DNA of 35,020 nt, taken from positions 1 to 35,020 of IMG/VR virus record IMGVR_UViG_3300035698_000969, one strand, 5' to 3'. Position numbers and translations under genes: made by a program. This stretch comes from a virus. The notes under the pieces are model-generated. The model worked only from the letters and a program-made list of their open reading frames with translations, did not search any database and had not been told where the DNA came from. Positions 31,418 through 35,020 of this stretch are shown here, piece by piece (the stretch's first letter is position 1; each line of letters begins with the position of its first letter).

Positions 31418-32927
31418 GCTAAAACCAACCCTGATACTGGGCGGTCCCGGCTGCGGTAAGACCACTGCGTTGCTCAAAATCGTTGAGCAAGCGTTCTCCC
31501 GCGGTGTTGAACCCGAACGGATCGCCTTCGTTGCCTTCACCCGAAAGGCAGCACAAGAAGCGAGGGAGCGCATGGTCGAGAAATTCGGCGTCGAAATTGA
31601 CGCTATTCCATATTTCAGGACCCTGCACTCCTTCGCATTCAAACACATCGACGTGCAACCTGCTCAGATCCTGAGCGGTGAAAAGATGCGCAGTTATGCG
31701 AAGGCCGAGGGCCTACAAATATCGTCCACGTTCTACGACGAGTTCGGTGCGGCGGTGAACACGCCGACGACCGACGACGAGAAAGCCTTGTCAGCGGAAT
31801 CACTGTCACGATTGACTGGCCGCGACCTGGACGAGATCGTCGTTGAGCAAAACCTGAACACAGGCCGCACCCACGAGGTGGTAGCCAACTACAAAGAGTT
31901 CAAAGAGGACGCGATCCTATACGACTTCACGGACATCCTGCAGAAGTTTGTTGACAACGCGACACTACCCGAGTTCGATCTGCTGATTGTTGATGAAGCG
32001 CAGGACCTTTCTATGCTGCAATGGAAGATGGTTCAAAAGCTTGTCGATCATTCGAAGGACGTCTACTTTGCAGGCGACGACGATCAGGCGATCTATGCCT
32101 GGGCAGGAGCCGACATTGAATACTTCCTGAACATGGACGCCGACCGTGAGGTCCTTCCCGTTTCGTATCGTCTGAAACGAGAAGTGTTCGATGCGTGTCA
32201 AAAGGTCATTAAATTTTGCGACGACCGGTATCCGAAAGATTGGCAGCCGCACGCAGAAGGCGGTACCGTAGACTTCACAAACAACTTATCCTCGCTCGAC
32301 ATGAGCGAAGGGTCTTGGTTCCTCCTTGCACGAACAAACAGGCAGCTGGACAAATACATCGCGCACTTGCGAGCAGAGGGGTTTCCTTTCTGGTCGAATG
32401 GAAAGGACGGCCTTTCGTCGTCGATTGACGTTGATCCTGTTCAGGCGGCACTGGTCTACGAAAACCTTCGGAACGGTAAACGTTTCAGCGGAACAAGGAT
32501 GCAAGTGTGTTGGGCCTCAATCAACACGAAGCTCCGGCCCAAAGCGTCGCCTGTATTCGACGCAGAGACCGACTATGGGATCGACGACCTATGCTCGACT
32601 GGATTGGACGCGTCCGCCTCGTGGCTCGACACTCTGCAGATGTCACGCGCAATGGAATCCTATATTCGAATGCTGCGTGCGAACGGCCAAAGCCTGACCA
32701 AGACTCCCACCATAACGGTGTCGACTATCCACGGTGTGAAAGGCGGTGAAGCAGACAACGTCGTGATCTGGCAAAAACTCGGTGGGACCTCCTACAAGAA
32801 TTGGGTAAAGCACGACCCACAAGAAGTGCGTGCCTTATTTACCGCTATGTCCAGGGCGCGGGATCGACTTATATTTCTGGACGCAACAACAGTGAAACAG
32901 TATCACGTAGAAAGGATGCTGCAATGA
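31407..32927 (+). CDS. UvrD/Rep-type SF1A helicase
   Basis: 506 residues. Walker A GGPGCGKTT (12-20), motif Ia VAFTRKAAQEA, motif II IVDEAQDLS (about 193-201), motif III DDDQAIYAWAGA, motif IV VSYR, motif V TIHGVKGGEADNV and motif VI ALFTAMSRARDRL are all present, so it should be an active 3'-5' helicase. It is short for UvrD (about 720), lacking much of the 1B/2B inserts. ATG 31407 with GGAGGGGA upstream; ATG 31410 is equally possible. Coupled to primase and, by ATGA overlap, to the HAD gene. Confidence 0.92.
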   Translation: MMGRLKPTLILGGPGCGKTTALLKIVEQAFSRGVEPERIAFVAFTRKAAQEARERMVEKFGVEIDAIPYFRTLHSFAFKHIDVQPAQILSGEKMRSYAKAEGLQISSTFYDEFGAAVNTPTTDDEKALSAESLSRLTGRDLDEIVVEQNLNTGRTHEVVANYKEFKEDAILYDFTDILQKFVDNATLPEFDLLIVDEAQDLSMLQWKMVQKLVDHSKDVYFAGDDDQAIYAWAGADIEYFLNMDADREVLPVSYRLKREVFDACQKVIKFCDDRYPKDWQPHAEGGTVDFTNNLSSLDMSEGSWFLLARTNRQLDKYIAHLRAEGFPFWSNGKDGLSSSIDVDPVQAALVYENLRNGKRFSGTRMQVCWASINTKLRPKASPVFDAETDYGIDDLCSTGLDASASWLDTLQMSRAMESYIRMLRANGQSLTKTPTITVSTIHGVKGGEADNVVIWQKLGGTSYKNWVKHDPQEVRALFTAMSRARDRLIFLDATTVKQYHVERMLQ

Positions 32928-33523
32928 CTCGACAAATACTCCTAGACGTTGACGACGTTCTCCTGAACTGGATCGGCGGGTTCGCCCAATACGCGGCGAC
33001 ACGATTACAAAATTCGGTGGTTGGACTACCCGACTCCTGGAACATGGGCGAGTGGCTCGGAACGACCAACGAGGCCGCTTTCGAACTGATTGAAGAATTC
33101 AACGTCTCGGTGCATTTCGGACGCCTCGTGTCGGTCGATGGTTCGCAAGACGTCGTCCATCAATGGATGCTCAACGAGTCGATCCGCCTCCATGCGATCA
33201 CGTCCTGCTCGTCAGATCGTGACACGGTGAAGCTGCGCCAAAGCAACCTTGCTCGCGTGTTCGGTCCCGATACATTCGATTCCGTTCACTGTCTCGACCT
33301 CGGGACACCGAAGTTCAAGATCCTTCAGGCTTGGAAGCCAGGCGCGGTCTGGGTGGAAGACAATTACAAGAACGCAATGCTCGGCGTTGAAGCCGGTCAT
33401 ACCGTGTTCATTAGAACGCGCCCGCACAACAAAGAATTCCAAGTCCTGCACGACGACCGCCTGACTTGGTTCGATGAATGGTCGGAACTTGAGGAGCTGA
33501 TTGATGAAATTTCAGTCGACTAA
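32924..33523 (+). CDS. HAD-family phosphatase, 5'(3')-deoxyribonucleotidase-like
   Basis: 199 residues from ATG 32924, chosen for the ATGA overlap and because the longer frame runs back through the helicase gene. HAD motif I LLDVDDV (D8, D10), motif II region ITSCSSDR, and motif IV WVEDNYKNA. This is the pattern of small nucleotidases and of phage enzymes that dephosphorylate dNMPs; with RNR and ThyX nearby it may adjust nucleotide pools. Overlaps the QueD-like gene by 20 bases. Confidence 0.78.
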   Translation: MTRQILLDVDDVLLNWIGGFAQYAATRLQNSVVGLPDSWNMGEWLGTTNEAAFELIEEFNVSVHFGRLVSVDGSQDVVHQWMLNESIRLHAITSCSSDRDTVKLRQSNLARVFGPDTFDSVHCLDLGTPKFKILQAWKPGAVWVEDNYKNAMLGVEAGHTVFIRTRPHNKEFQVLHDDRLTWFDEWSELEELIDEISVD

Positions 33524-33941
33524 AACGTACCAAGACCTCGGTCCTGTCGCGTATCGTCAATGGCGTGCAGACAGTCACTGCAACCTGATCCACGGTTACA
33601 GCCTGTCCTTCAAATTCACGTTTGAATCTGAAGAGCTCGACGTGCGAAACTGGGTCGTTGACTTCGGTGGCCTGCGTGATTTGAAGGAGCTCCTTGAGGA
33701 CAACTTCGATCACACGTTGCTCGTTGCTGAGGATGATCCAGAGATTGAATGGTACCGAGAGGCGCACAAGCGAAAGATCGCGCGTGTCGTTGAATTTCCA
33801 CGCCTTGGATGCGAAGGTATTGCGGACATCGTTTTTGAGTTCACCGAGTATTGGCTCAAGGACAGCTATGGCGGTCGCGTTGCGCTCGTTTCGGTCGAAG
33901 TGATGGAGCACGCGAAGAACTCCGCCTCGCGTGTCAGGTAA
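33504..33941 (+). CDS. queD: QueD-like 6-carboxytetrahydropterin synthase
   Basis: Second step from GTP towards preQ0. 145 residues from ATG 33504 (GAGGAG 7 bases upstream). The active-site Cys26 sits in SHCNLIHGYS, aligned with the C-x-x-x-HGH motif of QueD; D69-H70 in NFDHTLLV and E134 in VEVMEH match the catalytic triad region. The third zinc histidine is Tyr32 (HGY), while His25 lies next to the cysteine. I believe this HGY form recurs in phage homologues, but the metal site must differ from the bacterial enzyme. With queC at the right edge it indicates 7-deazaguanine synthesis. Confidence 0.78.
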   Translation: MKFQSTKTYQDLGPVAYRQWRADSHCNLIHGYSLSFKFTFESEELDVRNWVVDFGGLRDLKELLEDNFDHTLLVAEDDPEIEWYREAHKRKIARVVEFPRLGCEGIADIVFEFTEYWLKDSYGGRVALVSVEVMEHAKNSASRVR

Positions 33942-33970
33942 AAGAATTGCGGTGCAGGTGCATTTTGTGC

Positions 33971-34009
33971 TTGTACCCATATCCCGTTGGATGTATAACT
34001 TGCTTATAG
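33971..34009 (+). promoter_or_regulatory. Sigma-70-type promoter with ATAA-N5-TTATA operator-like site
   Basis: -35 TTGTAC (33971-33976), 17-base spacer, -10 TATAAC (33994-33999). The -10 lies in TATAACTTGCTTATA (33994-34008), fully symmetric in its outer five bases. It drives the small gene at 34026 and possibly the genes beyond. Confidence 0.72.
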
Positions 34010-34025
34010 CAACGGAGCACGAGCC

Positions 34026-34196
34026 ATGACCAAAGCACAGCACATCACCTCGACCGGACGCATCACGAACGTGGAGATCGTGTCCAACAACTACCCGGTT
34101 ATCGTTGTACGTAAGTCTAATGGTTCTGAGTACACCATCAACAACACTAACATGACCGTCGTCGCTTACGAACTCTGCACCATCATCCAAGAGTAA
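34026..34196 (+). CDS. Small early protein (56 aa), unknown
   Basis: Own promoter and an ACGGAG leader 8 bases before the ATG. The peptide is soluble, with strand-like GRITNVEIVSNNYPVIVVRK followed by a short loop SNGSEYTINN and TVVAYELCTIIQE. High expression is likely from the near-consensus promoter. No family recognised; candidate host-takeover or anti-defence protein only by size and position. Confidence 0.7.
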   Translation: MTKAQHITSTGRITNVEIVSNNYPVIVVRKSNGSEYTINNTNMTVVAYELCTIIQE

Positions 34197-34217
34197 CCTC
34201 AACCAACGGAGACTATC

Positions 34218-34841
34218 ATGACCAACCAGTTCATCGCCCACGCCGAAACGCCCCGCACGTTCGCCTCGAAAAAGGGCGCCAATGCGGCTATCAAACGCGA
34301 TCTGTCCAAACATTGGGACGCCCACGGTGACGTTCTTTCTGACACCGGCTTTGACGTGAAAGAATCGGGCGACCAATTCGGCGTCGTCCTGTATTGCGAC
34401 CTGACCGCCGCGTCAGCGCAAAAACTTGTTGGCCCGGAACTTCATGGCTACGTGATCGAACCCCAGCTGAAGGAAGAGCCCGTGAAAGCAAACGCCCCTA
34501 CAACGACTGCTGCCGCGCCCGCGAAAACGTCGCGCCGCAAAGGTCAAATTTCCGTCGATCCGGCTGCGCCCCTCGTGCAATGTCGCGTCGGTTCTAAGCA
34601 ACAAGCCATCATCGACATGCTGAACCGTGATCAGGGCGCGACCATCGCTGACCTGCGCACCGTCTGCATCAAAAAGTCGGGCGGCGTGTGGGACGACAAT
34701 TCGATCCGGTCTGCATTGTATTACGACCTGAAAGACAAAGGCTACGGCACGCGCACCGAGTTCAACGACGACGTTGCGAGCTACTTCCTTGTCCTGCCTG
34801 AAGGCTTCGACGCACCGTTGCCTGCGAAAGCTCCTGATTGA
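34218..34841 (+). CDS. Two-domain protein with C-terminal winged-helix (DUF3489-like)
   Basis: 207 residues. N-terminal domain (about 1-85: FIAHAETPRTFASKKGANAAI, GVVLYCDLTAASAQKL), an Ala/Pro/Lys linker (about 92-112, TTTAAAPAKTSRRKG), then a helical domain (126-190: SKQQAIIDMLNRDQGATIADL, SIRSALYYDLKDKGYG) that resembles DUF3489 winged helices found in alphaproteobacteria. DNA binding is inferred. It lies between queD and queC, has the early CAACGGAG leader and follows the 34026 gene in the same transcript. Confidence 0.7.
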   Translation: MTNQFIAHAETPRTFASKKGANAAIKRDLSKHWDAHGDVLSDTGFDVKESGDQFGVVLYCDLTAASAQKLVGPELHGYVIEPQLKEEPVKANAPTTTAAAPAKTSRRKGQISVDPAAPLVQCRVGSKQQAIIDMLNRDQGATIADLRTVCIKKSGGVWDDNSIRSALYYDLKDKGYGTRTEFNDDVASYFLVLPEGFDAPLPAKAPD

Positions 34842-34886
34842 ACGCTTGCGCGCATTGCGCAGGTTATTGTAATTTAACGAGTACAC

Positions 34887-34920
34887 GGGACGGCCCTCGG
34901 GTCGTCCCATTGTAATTTAA
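34887..34920 (+). terminator. Terminator upstream of queC
   Basis: GGGACGGCC-CTCG-GGTCGTCCC, 9-bp stem with one G-U pair (34887-34895 / 34900-34908), followed by ATTGTAATTT. Confidence 0.65.
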
Positions 34921-34923
34921 CCC

Positions 34924-34939
34924 GCGCGTTTAAACGCGC
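34924..34939. repeat. GTTTAAAC palindrome, copy 9 (16-bp palindrome)
   Basis: GCGCGTTTAAACGCGC, the longest version, between the terminator and the queC ribosome-binding site. Confidence 0.85.
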
Positions 34940-34976
34940 ACCTGTGATGGATCAACCAGGAAAGGAAAACCATCTC

Positions 34977-35020
34977 ATGACCTCAAAAGCACTCGTGGTT
35001 CTGTCCGGCGGACAGGACTC
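34977..35020 (+). CDS. queC: QueC, 7-cyano-7-deazaguanine synthase, 5' end
   Basis: First 14 complete codons, MTSKALVVLSGGQD, plus the first two bases of the next, run off the window. The LSGGQD(S) PP-loop ATP-pyrophosphatase motif at the very N-terminus is typical of QueC, which converts CDG to preQ0. GGAAAGGA precedes the ATG. Identity rests on the motif and the nearby QueD-like gene. Confidence 0.75.
   Translation, partial: MTSKALVVLSGGQD

Larger units (their letters stand above)
34842..34976. other. Gap before queC: terminator, direct repeats, palindrome
   Basis: 135 bases. A 13-bp direct repeat ATTGTAATTTAAC (34866-34878 and 34909-34921) flanks the terminator hairpin, and the 16-bp palindrome follows. 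No sigma-70 promoter for queC was found, and no preQ1-type riboswitch fold is apparent. Confidence 0.6.

Noticed and set aside
32801-32923. N-terminal extension of the HAD phosphatase (41 extra codons)
   Set aside because: Lies wholly inside the UvrD-type gene in another frame; the ATGA overlap start gives a normal HAD N-terminus.
33411-34376. Leftward 321-codon frame spanning queD, a promoter and the 56-aa gene
   Set aside because: Crosses several well-supported rightward genes and a promoter; no ribosome-binding site or family pattern.
34842-34976. preQ1 riboswitch in front of queC
   Set aside because: No pseudoknot aptamer pattern found; the hairpin present is a simple terminator.
1-35020. 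tRNA genes, CRISPR arrays, insertion sequences, integrase/att sites
   Set aside because: Looked for in the gaps; no cloverleaf T-arm, regular spacers, transposase motifs or recombinase motifs seen.

Overview
The window is part of a tailed phage (siphovirus-like) genome, most likely from an alphaproteobacterial host. Evidence for this: capsid, tape-measure, tail-tube and tail-tip genes in collinear order; a -1 frameshifted tail-chaperone pair; spanins and an endolysin; a tail-hub gene of the type shared with Rhodobacterales gene transfer agents; and a dense block of phage DNA-metabolism genes. I saw no integrase, tRNA, CRISPR array or insertion sequence. The host assignment is inference from protein style only.

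Layout. 1-975 is the 3' end of a class II-like ribonucleotide reductase, closed by a terminator (1044-1077). 1228-4513 carries a MuF-like head protein, a muramidase endolysin with a C-terminal membrane anchor, an exported small protein and PhoH. 4510-5149 is a short leftward island (a conserved-looking unknown gene and a possible 45-codon gene). 5369-8136 is the capsid block (scaffold, major capsid, two small proteins). 8154-9815 encodes a metallophosphoesterase with an N-terminal helix-turn-helix. 9909-11618 holds head completion/neck/tail-terminator genes, and 11637-23851 the tail tube, chaperones (GGGAAAC slip site), tape measure, distal tail proteins, Fe-S-type hub, central tip protein and fibres. 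23925-24531 is an overlapping i-spanin/o-spanin pair. A leftward HTH regulator gene (24509-24706) diverges from a rightward early operon beginning at 25025: ThyX, SNF2-type helicase, two conserved unknowns (the second transcribed just before an SSB-tailed candidate ssDNA-binding protein), AEP-type primase, UvrD-type helicase, HAD phosphatase, QueD-like enzyme, small proteins, and the start of QueC at the right edge.

How it fits together. RNR, ThyX and the HAD phosphatase supply or adjust deoxynucleotides; primase, helicases and the SSB-like protein replicate DNA; QueD and QueC point to synthesis of a 7-deazaguanine base (preQ0 type), which in other phages protects DNA from restriction. Two unexplained genome-wide signals stand out: nine copies of the palindrome GTTTAAAC, always preceded by C and six times forming CGTTTAAACG, scattered in genes and intergenic gaps; and five intergenic copies of ATAA-N5-TTATA sitting on promoters, one of them in front of the HTH gene, suggesting a regulon. 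Early and late genes also use two different ribosome-binding leaders (CAACGGAG versus GAAAGGA).
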